Part shown: positions 48,081 to 55,211 of the stretch, one piece after another
Layout: each line of letters begins with the position of its first letter
Position numbering within the stretch: position 1 is the first letter of the stretch
Assembly: GCA_937139155.1 (NCBI GenBank)
Contig: CAKZPI010000022.1
Location: 83,945 to 147,944 of the forward strand
Direction of reading: 5' to 3'
Origin: an uncultured Flavobacteriales bacterium
GTDB taxonomy: Bacteria > Bacteroidota > Bacteroidia > Flavobacteriales > JBLHRE01
DNA length: 64,000 nt
The notes under the pieces: generated by a model
Seen by the model: the letters and a program-made list of their open reading frames with translations, nothing else
The model's database searches: none
What the model was told of the DNA's origin: nothing
Position numbers and translations under genes: made by a program

Positions 48081-48520
48081 ATTGCTATACTTTTAAATAA
48101 CCTTATTCCCCCAAAAAAAAGTCCAGTAACTTTCACCAACTCCATTCCCACAAAATAAAAATGAAGATTGGAAGACGGAACTACAACCCCTTGTATGTGC
48201 ATTTCAGCTCTTGCATCTAATGCGGGTAACAACCAAAGTGTTTGAATGAGTAACAGTATTATTGGAATAATGAGAAATAACGAATTTAGTTGCATCCATT
48301 GCCATTTGCTGAAAACGAGATTAACAGTAATAGCTATGGCAAATACCCATTCAATTTTGTTAAGGGCTGTAAATACCAAACGCCCTATTCCTAAACCAAT
48401 TGGAAGTGTTACTCCAGGGGCTCGAAATTTTAACCAAGCCTCTAAAAAACTAATGGCACAAACAAACCCTATCCATAAAAAGGTACTTACTAGTGCTATT
48501 GGCTGATTTACAACTGTCAT
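48077..48520 (-). CDS. Four-helix membrane protein of the oxidase operon
   Basis: 147 residues with four hydrophobic helices (about 8-28, 55-72, 78-97 and 122-142). MTVVNQPIALVSTFLWIGFV, FRAPGVTLPIGLGIGRLVFTALNK and VPSSNLHFYFVGMELVKV look conserved, but I cannot name a family. It overlaps the globin gene by 4 bases and kynA by 4, so coupled translation is likely. Possibly an assembly or haem/quinone-related partner of the oxidase; that is a guess from position. Confidence 0.75.
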   Translation of the reverse strand: MTVVNQPIALVSTFLWIGFVCAISFLEAWLKFRAPGVTLPIGLGIGRLVFTALNKIEWVFAIAITVNLVFSKWQWMQLNSLFLIIPIILLLIQTLWLLPALDARAEMHIQGVVVPSSNLHFYFVGMELVKVTGLFFGGIRLFKSIAI

Positions 48521-48906
48521 TTTAATGGTGTTTTTCCTTGATAATGGGCTATTTTAAACTGAAACATTTGCGCCATATTCGAGGCTCTTTGTAATGCATC
48601 ATCAGCTACTTCTCCCTCAAAATTTTCTGTAATTGTTTTCTCAAACAAACTCAGCCAACGATCAAAATGAGTTTTATCAATCGGTAAGGTGGCATGTGGT
48701 AAAAAAGGACTTCCTGAGTAAGCTTGCACATGTAGCAATACTGTTTGCCAAAAACGATACATTTTTTCAAGATGTGTTGGCCAATTGTTTTTAATGCGTT
48801 CATTAAAAATTGGTCCGAGCAATTCATCTTCCCGAACATAAGCATAAAATGTATCTACCATTAACACTATATCCTCACGCTCTTTTATATCCTTTTTCAC
48901 TTTCAT
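48517..48906 (-). CDS. Group III truncated haemoglobin
   Basis: 129 residues from the ATG at 48906. A longer reading frame continues to 49,005 but overlaps the upstream gene and lies outside the globin fold. MVDTFYAYVREDELLGPIFNE, WPTHLEKMYRFWQTVLL and GSPFLPHATLPIDKTHFDRWLSLF match the 2/2 globins of group III, with the proximal histidine in HFDRW. Group III globins often protect against NO or serve oxygen chemistry in microaerobic bacteria, which fits ric and the oxidase in the same operon. Confidence 0.88.
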   Translation of the reverse strand: MKVKKDIKEREDIVLMVDTFYAYVREDELLGPIFNERIKNNWPTHLEKMYRFWQTVLLHVQAYSGSPFLPHATLPIDKTHFDRWLSLFEKTITENFEGEVADDALQRASNMAQMFQFKIAHYQGKTPLK

Positions 48907-48923
48907 TTCTTTATAAAATTGGA

Positions 48924-49232
48924 TTAACCTAAATGAAGAAAAGTGCTTAGTATTACTAGTATTATGTTCACAACGATACTCAACCCAAATAATACTACCG
49001 CCCATTTAGATTTAATTTGAGCGATAAATGCACTATTAACCACCATTGTAAAACCCATTCCCACAACTAAAAATGGGATGTTATTAATTTTTAAGGCATA
49101 CATAGCTGAAATAGAGCCTAAACAGCTCTGTGCCACCATCATCATTGGCATGATACCAAAGAAATCTTCTTCGTATCTTTTTACTTGTTTAGCTAACCAA
49201 CTTGTTTTTTGTTCTGATGTTACTGTATTCAT
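48924..49232 (-). CDS. Small membrane protein of the oxidase operon
   Basis: 102 residues. A charged N-terminus (SWLAKQVKRYEEDFFG) is followed by two or three hydrophobic helices (about 27-45, 52-70 and 76-98) containing MPMMMVAQSCLGSISAMYALK. I do not recognise it. The gene lies 17 bases before the globin ATG and 12 bases after the 49,245-49,649 gene stop. Probably cotranscribed. Confidence 0.7.
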   Translation of the reverse strand: MNTVTSEQKTSWLAKQVKRYEEDFFGIMPMMMVAQSCLGSISAMYALKINNIPFLVVGMGFTMVVNSAFIAQIKSKWAVVLFGLSIVVNIILVILSTFLHLG

Positions 49233-49244
49233 GTTTATTTATTA

Positions 49245-49649
49245 TTAAAGCGAAAAATTGGTAATGAGATAATACGCAGCCCAACCGAAAAAGCCTACCA
49301 ATAATATCCACAACCAACTTGGAATGCTTTGTGGCGTTTCGCTACCATGTATAATGAAGTTTTTTTGGTTTCCCTTGTCATAAGCATTTATCATTAAAGG
49401 AATTGTACCATCTACAGTGCTGTTATCTTTTATTCCTTCCACACTAATTGCGGGGCCATTTCTCACAAAAAATTTCACTTTGCGTATTCCTTCTCTCCCT
49501 GTAGGTGATTGGCTTACAATTTTCAAAATGTGTTCACCATCGGTTAATTTTTTTGTATCTAAATCAAACTGAACAGGGGTATCCAATACTGCTATGGGTT
49601 GTATATCATCATCTAGAAACAAGGTGACTTTACTTTTTTCTGAACTCAT
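49245..49649 (-). CDS. Ig-like protein with C-terminal membrane anchor
   Basis: 134 residues. Residues ~5-105 form a beta-rich Ig-like unit (DGEHILKIVSQSPTGREGIRKVKFFVRNGP, then DNSTVDGTIPLMINAYDKG). One hydrophobic helix (SWLWILLVGFFGWAAYYLI) at about 112-130 anchors the C-terminus. There is no N-terminal signal, so topology is uncertain. It lies 7 bases after the 85-residue membrane protein gene in the operon. It may be an accessory subunit of the oxidase; no family is assigned. Confidence 0.7.
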   Translation of the reverse strand: MSSEKSKVTLFLDDDIQPIAVLDTPVQFDLDTKKLTDGEHILKIVSQSPTGREGIRKVKFFVRNGPAISVEGIKDNSTVDGTIPLMINAYDKGNQKNFIIHGSETPQSIPSWLWILLVGFFGWAAYYLITNFSL

Positions 49650-49656
49650 AAGGCTT

Positions 49657-49914
49657 TTATTGAATAATAAGATGTTTTATATGACTTGGTTTACGTTCTC
49701 CTGGCTTTACCAGGTATTTAACCGAATAAAAAAGAGTAAGCAGGGTAACTAATGTTATAATCGATATTATTACCCAATCCCAATTGCTTTCTGGCCCGGC
49801 ACCATGGGTTAAGCCCATTGTTATACTAGGCTGTTGCTTTTCACATACAGGACAAGCGTATATTGCACTTACTAGTAGTGTGATTATTATAGTTAGAGAA
49901 TATTTTAATTTCAT
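49657..49914 (-). CDS. Small membrane protein with CPVC motif
   Basis: 85 residues. A signal-like segment ends near SAIYACPVCEKQQP, leaving a CPVC pair just outside the membrane, and a second hydrophobic helix (about 47-68) anchors it. The CxxC could bind metal (copper or haem delivery) or do thiol exchange for oxidase or cytochrome assembly; that is inference. It starts 5 bases after the cytochrome c gene. Confidence 0.7.
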   Translation of the reverse strand: MKLKYSLTIIITLLVSAIYACPVCEKQQPSITMGLTHGAGPESNWDWVIISIITLVTLLTLFYSVKYLVKPGERKPSHIKHLIIQ

Positions 49915-49919
49915 AGCCT

Positions 49920-50939
49920 TTATTTTTCTGCTGTTAGTTTTATGAAATCCATAACTTTTTTAACTTCTTCTACCGAAACTTTTTTAGCATCATTACCCCA
50001 ACTTGTTCGTTCATGATTCATGATTGCCGTTACTTCTTCAGGAGATAAATTATTGTTCATACCAACAGCGTTCATCACAGCATACTCTGGTCGAGCATCG
50101 TATCCTAGCATAATGATATTTACAAACAATTCAATGTCGTCTCCTAAGACAATAGGACTGCCTTTCAAAGAAGGGAAAGCACCTTTTAAACCTCCTCCAT
50201 TTGCCTGATGGCAACTTGCACAGTTATTATTATACAGTAATTCACCATTTGGAAGATCTGGTAAAATCCCTCCAGTATTGTTTTGTGGAGTTGAAGGATT
50301 GGTTTCCTTCTTATACAAGAAATCATCAGCTGGCTGACCTGTTGGCAATTCTACTTGTTTAAGAGATTGCAAGTAAGCCACTAGATCCAATGCTTCTTGC
50401 GATGCAACTATTTTACCCGTTTGCCCTTTTCTGAATTCTTGAGGCACATTAATCTCAACATCAGTGCTATCCACTTCTGTTTTCTCATGAAACAACCAAG
50501 GGTAGGCAGGCATTATGGAAGTTGGAACAACTACTCTAGGTTGATATAAATGCAAAAGATTCCATGCCAAACTAGGTTGACGCTTCCCAACATTGGTTAA
50601 GTCAGGCCCTGTTCGTTCGGTTCCCATTAATGTTGCTGTATTTCGCCAAAAATCGGTTCTTTCTATTCCTGCATAATCGGCGGCTATACCAGGTCTGTCT
50701 CCCCAAATTTTATCCATATCAACATTTCTAACTTGTTGAGTATGACAGGCCACACAACCATTGGCAATGAAACTATTTTTACCTCGAATGGCTGACTCAC
50801 TCAATGGCTTATAACCAGGTAAGGGCGCATTTTGCTCTTGGTTCTTGGTTGCTGGTATTAAAGCAACGAATAGTGTTAAGAAAACAAACAGTCCTAATGC
50901 CGCCCAAAACAGTTTTTTATGATTATTAAATAACTCCAT
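49920..50939 (-). CDS. CcoO-like subunit with extra cytochrome c domain
   Basis: 339 residues. One N-terminal membrane helix (about 8-28) anchors a periplasmic region with two haem c sites: GCVACHTQQVR (about 62-72) and NCASCHQANGGG (about 239-250). RTGPDLTNVGKRQ and PRVVVPTSIMPAYPWLF are CcoO/FixO traits; the second half is a CcoP-like cytochrome c domain. So subunits II and III of a cbb3 oxidase appear fused or merged. It delivers electrons to the catalytic subunit encoded 4 bases upstream. A methionine ligand for each haem is plausible (SIMPAYP). Confidence 0.88.
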   Translation of the reverse strand: MELFNNHKKLFWAALGLFVFLTLFVALIPATKNQEQNAPLPGYKPLSESAIRGKNSFIANGCVACHTQQVRNVDMDKIWGDRPGIAADYAGIERTDFWRNTATLMGTERTGPDLTNVGKRQPSLAWNLLHLYQPRVVVPTSIMPAYPWLFHEKTEVDSTDVEINVPQEFRKGQTGKIVASQEALDLVAYLQSLKQVELPTGQPADDFLYKKETNPSTPQNNTGGILPDLPNGELLYNNNCASCHQANGGGLKGAFPSLKGSPIVLGDDIELFVNIIMLGYDARPEYAVMNAVGMNNNLSPEEVTAIMNHERTSWGNDAKKVSVEEVKKVMDFIKLTAEK

Positions 50940-50943
50940 AATG

Positions 50944-52662
50944 CTATTGTTGTTTAGATTGTTCCTCTATTAATACTTTTCTAGCTGCCAATACTTCAAT
51001 AGCCGTTTTGGGAATTCTAGGTAAACTTTTTCGGGTAAGCATGAGGTAAAAGTTGTAAGCAAATAGTAAATGTGAAATCCACATTAAAGAACCTCCTATA
51101 GCACGCCACAACCAATAAGGCTTCATTAATTCTACACTTTCAATAAATGGTACGCCAGACATCCACATTAAACCACGCATGGTAGAACCATACATCAATG
51201 GAATGGTATAAAACATCAGTCCGATTAGAGCCAGCCAAAAATGGGCGCCAATGGTTATTTGTGGTGCTTCTTTACCTGTTAAACGTGGTACTATAGTATA
51301 TATGAATCCCCATAACATAAAGGAAATAATACCATACATAGTTAAGTGTGAGTGAGCAACTGTAAAATCGGTGAAGTGCCAAACAAGATTAGTAAAACGA
51401 AAGGCTTCAGCTGTACCTTGTAGTGAGCCAGTAAAGTAGAATATAATACCTATTAAGTAAAACGGAAGGGTGTAGCTATCTTTTAGTTTGTTCCAAGCTC
51501 CTTTAAAGGTTAATAAGAAGTTGGTTGTGCCTGCCACAACTGGAATAATCATTCCAGCACTACCTACAATTGCAACCGTTTGTAACCACCAAGGAATAGC
51601 GCTAAATATAAAGTGATGCGTTCCTATTAAGGTGTAAAAAAGAATTTGTGCCCAGAAAGCTAATATTCCTAAACTATAAGAATAAATAGGTTTATTTAAT
51701 TGCTGTGGAAGGAAATAGTACATTAAACCGAGACTAAACAACATAAACCACATGCCTACACCTTGATGCATATAGTAACCTTGAATTATTGTTTCTCCAA
51801 GACCGTTTTGCCAAGTTGGCCAATACGCTATAAAGGCAATTACTAGGACAAACATCATGGCTGCGATGATGTACCAATTGGAAACATATATTTCTTTGGT
51901 AGTTCGCTTGGCTATGGTTTTAATAAAATTTGAAATGGTAATAATTACACCTATTCCAAATAGAGCCATTACTGGCCAGATATATTCTCTATACTCCCCA
52001 CCACCATTATTTATACCAGCCATTAAACAAATGGTTCCTATTACAACAGAAGCATTAATTAGAACTAAGGTTTGGTATCCTTTACGAATACTCGTAATGG
52101 CTACATTGCTAACTCTTGGCACAACGTAATAAGCCAAACCAAGCATAGCCAATGAAGCCCAACCCCAAAAAACCGAGTTAGTATGTACGGGTCTTAACCT
52201 TCCAAAACTCAACCAACTAACATGATCAACATCAGGGGCTACAAACTTTATCCCAAGGTATTCCCCAACTGTTGTCCCAAACAACAACCAAAATGTTGCC
52301 GATCCCAAGAACCATAAAATCAGTTTGGTAAGCTTCGGTTCTACGAGAGGTCTTGGTTGACTTTTTTTCTTCTGAGAAACAAAACGTAATTCATCAGCTA
52401 TTGAAACTTCCGAAATTATACCTCGTTCATCATTTATAGCCAATTTACCTGCCAGTTCTTCACCACTTAATTCATACTCAAGCTGCGCTTTTCTTTTTTC
52501 GAGAGCAATAATTTCCTCCTGTGTTAAATTAGCTAAGTGCTCGTTAAACGCATTTAACTCTTTTCGCCAACTAAACCATTTTAGGGTTTTCTTGGCTCTA
52601 GCTACAACTAGAAGAGCCATAACAATTATTGGAATTGCTATTAACATTACGGTAATAATCAC
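50944..52662 (-). CDS. Divergent cbb3-like haem-copper oxidase, catalytic subunit
   Basis: 572 residues with about 13 membrane helices. Helix 1 and a long charged insert (about 22-110) precede the core. Haem and copper ligands are visible: H160 in RPVHTNS, H299 in YYMHQGVG, H349/H350 in IGTHHFIF, H437 and H439 in VAHSHLT. Y343, six residues before the HH pair, is where C-type oxidases carry the cross-linked catalytic tyrosine that NO reductases lack. This argues for an oxygen reductase, although the operon (ric, globin) points to NO. It heads the operon and has an Rrf2-type operator upstream. Confidence 0.88.
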   Translation of the reverse strand: MIITVMLIAIPIIVMALLVVARAKKTLKWFSWRKELNAFNEHLANLTQEEIIALEKRKAQLEYELSGEELAGKLAINDERGIISEVSIADELRFVSQKKKSQPRPLVEPKLTKLILWFLGSATFWLLFGTTVGEYLGIKFVAPDVDHVSWLSFGRLRPVHTNSVFWGWASLAMLGLAYYVVPRVSNVAITSIRKGYQTLVLINASVVIGTICLMAGINNGGGEYREYIWPVMALFGIGVIITISNFIKTIAKRTTKEIYVSNWYIIAAMMFVLVIAFIAYWPTWQNGLGETIIQGYYMHQGVGMWFMLFSLGLMYYFLPQQLNKPIYSYSLGILAFWAQILFYTLIGTHHFIFSAIPWWLQTVAIVGSAGMIIPVVAGTTNFLLTFKGAWNKLKDSYTLPFYLIGIIFYFTGSLQGTAEAFRFTNLVWHFTDFTVAHSHLTMYGIISFMLWGFIYTIVPRLTGKEAPQITIGAHFWLALIGLMFYTIPLMYGSTMRGLMWMSGVPFIESVELMKPYWLWRAIGGSLMWISHLLFAYNFYLMLTRKSLPRIPKTAIEVLAARKVLIEEQSKQQ

Positions 52663-52698
52663 CCCCCCATTCGGAATAAAGGTTTGTACTTTCCATTT

Positions 52699-52726
52699 TA
52701 ATTTCGGATATTTTTGTCCACTATTA
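52699..52726. promoter_or_regulatory. Rrf2-type operator before the oxidase operon
   Basis: TAATTTCGGA, eight bases, TCCACTATTA. On the minus strand it reads TAATAGTGGA-N8-TCCGAAATTA, the same 10-8-10 geometry and the same left arm as the site before the regulator gene at 53,202-53,229. Confidence 0.6.
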
Positions 52727-52738
52727 TTGTAAATTTTT

Positions 52739-53173
52739 TTATCTCTTCAAAAAACCAAGTCCATATTCAATTTTTTCAGCCAATTCAAGCACTGTAGTGG
52801 TTTGAAGTAATATTTGAAGTTTATCTCTTACCTCTTTGAAACTATCATGTAAAGGGCATGGTTTAATTGCATTACATTGTTTCAATCCTAAACCACAGCC
52901 TTTAAAAATTTGGTCTCCATCAATTGCCACCACAACTTTTTCGAGGTTTAGATCATGCAGGATGCTTTGTTCAATAGAAAACCCGCCAGTGGGTCCTTTT
53001 TCAGAAAGAACGACCTCGTTTTTGACCAGTTTTTGCAAAATTTTTGATGTGTACGATTCTGGTGAATCAATCTCTTTGGCCACCTCTTTCAAACCGACCT
53101 TACGAGATTGCACACTCTGACAGGCGATAAAAATCGCTGCTCTAATACCATATTCACACGCTTTTGAAAACAA
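52739..53173 (-). CDS. Rrf2 family regulator with Fe-S cysteines (NsrR-like)
   Basis: 144 residues. An N-terminal winged helix (FSKACEYGIRAAIFIA, GLKEVAKEIDSPESYTSKILQKLV, GPTGGFSI) is typical of Rrf2 proteins. Cysteines C93, C100 and C106 (GCGLGLKQC, KPCPLHD) have the three-cysteine layout of NsrR and IscR, which bind an iron-sulfur cluster; in NsrR it senses nitric oxide. It lies 76 bases upstream of the oxidase operon in the same direction and has a matching operator before itself, so autoregulation and control of the operon are likely. The signal (NO, oxygen or iron) is not fixed by sequence. Confidence 0.88.
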   Translation of the reverse strand: MFSKACEYGIRAAIFIACQSVQSRKVGLKEVAKEIDSPESYTSKILQKLVKNEVVLSEKGPTGGFSIEQSILHDLNLEKVVVAIDGDQIFKGCGLGLKQCNAIKPCPLHDSFKEVRDKLQILLQTTTVLELAEKIEYGLGFLKR

Positions 53174-53191
53174 ACTGAATTAATTTTAGGG

Positions 53192-53199
53192 CAAATATA
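53192..53199 (-). promoter_or_regulatory. -7 promoter box of the Rrf2 gene
   Basis: On the minus strand TATATTTG, a perfect TAnnTTTG, 18 bases before the regulator ATG and two bases from the operator, so bound repressor would block the polymerase. Confidence 0.6.
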
Positions 53200-53201
53200 G
53201 A

Positions 53202-53229
53202 TAATAGTGGACAATATCATCCATTATTA
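53202..53229. promoter_or_regulatory. Rrf2-type operator before the regulator gene
   Basis: TAATAGTGGA, spacer CAATATCA, TCCATTATTA: a 10-bp inverted repeat with 9 of 10 symmetric positions. It shares TAATAGTGGACAA with the site before the oxidase operon. Confidence 0.65.
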
Positions 53230-53254
53230 AGAATTTATTGCGATAATTTTATTT

Positions 53255-53278
53255 AGTAAGGATTCCTTACTATATTTG
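53255..53278 (+). promoter_or_regulatory. Perfect 17-bp palindrome overlapping a -7 box
   Basis: AGTAAGGATTCCTTACT (53255-53271) is a perfect palindrome about its central T. The last T is the first base of TATATTTG (53271-53278), 41 bases before the thioredoxin-like gene. A repressor here, possibly the MarR protein encoded at 54,000, would block this promoter; the regulator is inferred. Confidence 0.6.
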
Positions 53279-53319
53279 TTTCGGCAATAACGCCACACAA
53301 CGCTTAAAACCATAATAAA

Positions 53320-53553
53320 ATGGATAAGTCAATTTTTTATCACGCAGGATGTCCAGTATGCGTTAGCGCAGAACATGGCATCATTAACCTTTTAGGTGAA
53401 GACAAAGTAGAAGTAGTACACTTTGGTAGTAACAAATCACGTATTTCAGAAGCTGAAAATGCGGGTGTAAAATCCGTTCCAGCTTTGGTAACCCCAAATG
53501 GAAATGTACTACACATCAACTTTGGTGCATCTATGGCTAACGTAAAAGGCTAA
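53320..53553 (+). CDS. Small thioredoxin-fold protein with CPVC motif
   Basis: 77 residues. FYHAGCPVCVSAEHGI puts a CxxC (C11, C14) at the start of a helix after the first strand; VPALVTPNGNVLHINFG supplies the cis-proline strand and a last strand. This is a minimal thioredoxin/glutaredoxin-like fold, likely cytoplasmic, for disulfide or redox relay. It is the first gene of a three-gene plus-strand set (this gene, DUF2024, MarR) under the 53,255-53,278 palindrome. Confidence 0.8.
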   Translation: MDKSIFYHAGCPVCVSAEHGIINLLGEDKVEVVHFGSNKSRISEAENAGVKSVPALVTPNGNVLHINFGASMANVKG

Positions 53554-53560
53554 AAAATTT

Positions 53561-53600
53561 GCCTCGCTTAGTTAGGATTCCTAATTTTAGCGAGGCATTT
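53561..53600 (+). terminator. Long hairpin containing a second TTAGGATTCCTAA palindrome
   Basis: GCCTCGCT (53561-53568) pairs with AGCGAGGC (53589-53596); a nested TTAGGA/TCCTAA pair sits inside and a short T-run follows. It may terminate the thioredoxin-like transcript. The inner palindrome resembles the 53,255-53,271 site, so it could also be a second operator. Confidence 0.6.
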
Positions 53601-53614
53601 TCACTTTACACATT

Positions 53615-53956
53615 ATGAAAAATGTAATTTTAATCATTGCACTAGGTTTAGCAATTTCATTGTATGCCAATAAACAAAACAACAACCACGAAATGAAAGT
53701 AGCAGTTTGGGATACTTATGTATCAAAAAAAGACGGCAGCGTTATGCACTTTGACATTATCGCACCTGAAGAAATCAAAGATACTGTTGTAATTTACGGC
53801 TATGGCAGAGAATACATAAAGACAAAAGGGCAAGAGGGACAACCCTTAACATCGAAAGAATGTAGGTTTTGCCATATTGAAACAGTAAGACCTCAATGGG
53901 AAGCAGAAATAAAACAAAAAGGGTTCTTTATTATTGAAATGGAAAACTGTGGATAA
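53615..53956 (+). CDS. DUF2024 protein with N-terminal signal-like segment
   Basis: 113 residues. From residue 27 it is a standard DUF2024 protein (MKVAVWDTYVSKKDGSVMHF, then SKECRFCHIETV with the conserved CxxCH-like FCH). The first 26 residues (KNVILIIALGLAISLYA) look like a signal peptide, unusual for this family. An alternative start at the inner ATG (53693) would give the normal cytoplasmic form. The function is unknown; DUF2024 structures are small and compact. Confidence 0.82.
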   Translation: MKNVILIIALGLAISLYANKQNNNHEMKVAVWDTYVSKKDGSVMHFDIIAPEEIKDTVVIYGYGREYIKTKGQEGQPLTSKECRFCHIETVRPQWEAEIKQKGFFIIEMENCG

Positions 53957-53999
53957 AAAAGACAAATTTTTACTCTGAATCTCTAAATAAACTCAAATA

Positions 54000-54608
54000 A
54001 TGAAACAATCTTCTTTTGATTTAAACGAACAAAACCAAAGTATTGAAAGCCGAATAATAGTGGCATTAGAAAGAGTTTCAGAAGCTTTTAGGGTTTTACT
54101 TTGGAGTGAAAGTAAAGAAAACTCATTAAGTCCGATACAAATTCAAATTCTTATTTTCCTACAATTTCATCCAAATGAAATGTGCACTGTAGGAAACTTA
54201 GCGAAAGAATTTAATATGACCAAAGCCACCATAAGCGATAGCGTAAAAATGCTTTTATCCAAAAAACTAATAGGAAAAGAGACAAACCCTAATGATACTC
54301 GAAGTTTCACTATTTACGTTACTGAGATTGGTCATAAAATTGTCAAGAAATCTTCACTTTTCGCAAACTCATTAAAGAAACCTATTGACACACTATCTAT
54401 AGAACAAAAAAATGCCATGTTAAATGGCCTATTAACACTAATATATGACCTTAATAAAGCAGGAGTCATAACCATTCAAAGAATGTGTTTTACCTGTGCT
54501 AATTACAGATTACATAAAAGCGAGCATTATTGTACTTTGTTAAACATGATGCTAGAAACAGATGAATTAAGAGTAGATTGCTCAGATCATTCTTTGATAA
54601 AATCATAG
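54000..54608 (+). CDS. MarR-type regulator with cysteine-rich tail
   Basis: 202 residues. A winged helix (SPIQIQILIFLQFHPNEMCTVGNLAKEF, NMTKATISDSVKMLLSKKLI, PNDTRSFTIYVTEIG) is typical of MarR. The tail carries MCFTCANYRLHKSEHYC and LRVDCSDH, four cysteines in a CxxC...C...C layout shared by one MarR subgroup, suited to metal, Fe-S or thiol redox sensing. It closes the thioredoxin-like/DUF2024 gene set and may bind the palindrome at 53,255. No terminator is clear after it. Confidence 0.85.
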   Translation: MKQSSFDLNEQNQSIESRIIVALERVSEAFRVLLWSESKENSLSPIQIQILIFLQFHPNEMCTVGNLAKEFNMTKATISDSVKMLLSKKLIGKETNPNDTRSFTIYVTEIGHKIVKKSSLFANSLKKPIDTLSIEQKNAMLNGLLTLIYDLNKAGVITIQRMCFTCANYRLHKSEHYCTLLNMMLETDELRVDCSDHSLIKS

Positions 54609-54751
54609 GCTTAATTTAGAATGGTAAGCATACAGATTATTGAGCTAATTAAAATCCTTCCCATGTTCAAGCACATTACAATCCTCGTTCCTGCGTTGTA
54701 AAGGGCTTTCACCCCAACACACAAACAGATTCGAAAGAAAAAATAAAGCCA

Positions 54752-54952
54752 GCTTACAACAATAGCTAAATGTAATGCGGGGGTGTTTACCAGTATGAAC
54801 TGTTTCTCTTTTCCTCCCGCTTAAGTTTTGTTTCAAGAAGTATCCTCACTAAATTACTTCCCAAAACAAAAACTTAGCTAAACCCAGTGCCAAACCCAAA
54901 GCCTCATTGCTGCGTGTTTCCCGCACTACACTTAGCCGAAACCGTTACCTGC
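54752..54952. other. attC-like site B
   Basis: Left box GCTTACAAC (54752-54760), spacer AAT, arm AGCTAAATGTAATGCGGG (54764-54781); arm CCCGCACTACACTTAGCC (54920-54937), spacer GAAACC, box GTTACCTGC (54944-54952). The arms are 18 long with three differences, all A-C on the top strand and T-G on the bottom, so only the bottom strand pairs throughout. The left box is the exact reverse complement of the right box of site A. The 140-base loop has no gene. Confidence 0.6.
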
Positions 54953-55211
54953 AAGCCTAAAAGACGACAGAGCAAGAATGAACTACAGAAATAAACATAA
55001 AATGACGGGACAAATGAACCATAAGACAGCCGACCCAAAAGCCAACGCTTCTGTATTTTTATTTTTTCCCACCGCACATTTTTTAAAAACAATTTTTGCC
55101 AGCCGCATGAATGGCACATTTGGTTTTGCCCAGATACGCAAAGCCAACGCTTCAGCAAAACCAAAAGAGCCACTTCTCACCTCACTCATTTAAAAACATT
55201 ACTTTGAAATA
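54953..55211. repeat. Gene-free stretch with an 11-bp inverted repeat
   Basis: No convincing gene. TTTGGTTTTGC (55121-55131) and GCAAAACCAAA (55157-55167) are perfect inverted repeats. The word CCAACGCTTC occurs at 55042 and 55146 and again at 59492, each near an attC-like site. A TTACTTTG box (55199-55206, one mismatch) ends five bases before the AraC ATG. Confidence 0.55.

Noticed and set aside
50944..52662. Calling the oxidase a NorB nitric oxide reductase
   Set aside because: Y343 before the HH pair is an oxygen-reductase feature, and NorB's glutamates are not seen; context alone was not enough.
54645..55193. Small frames on both strands between MarR and AraC genes
   Set aside because: They overlap the hairpin arms and inverted repeats of site B and have no promoters or family motifs.
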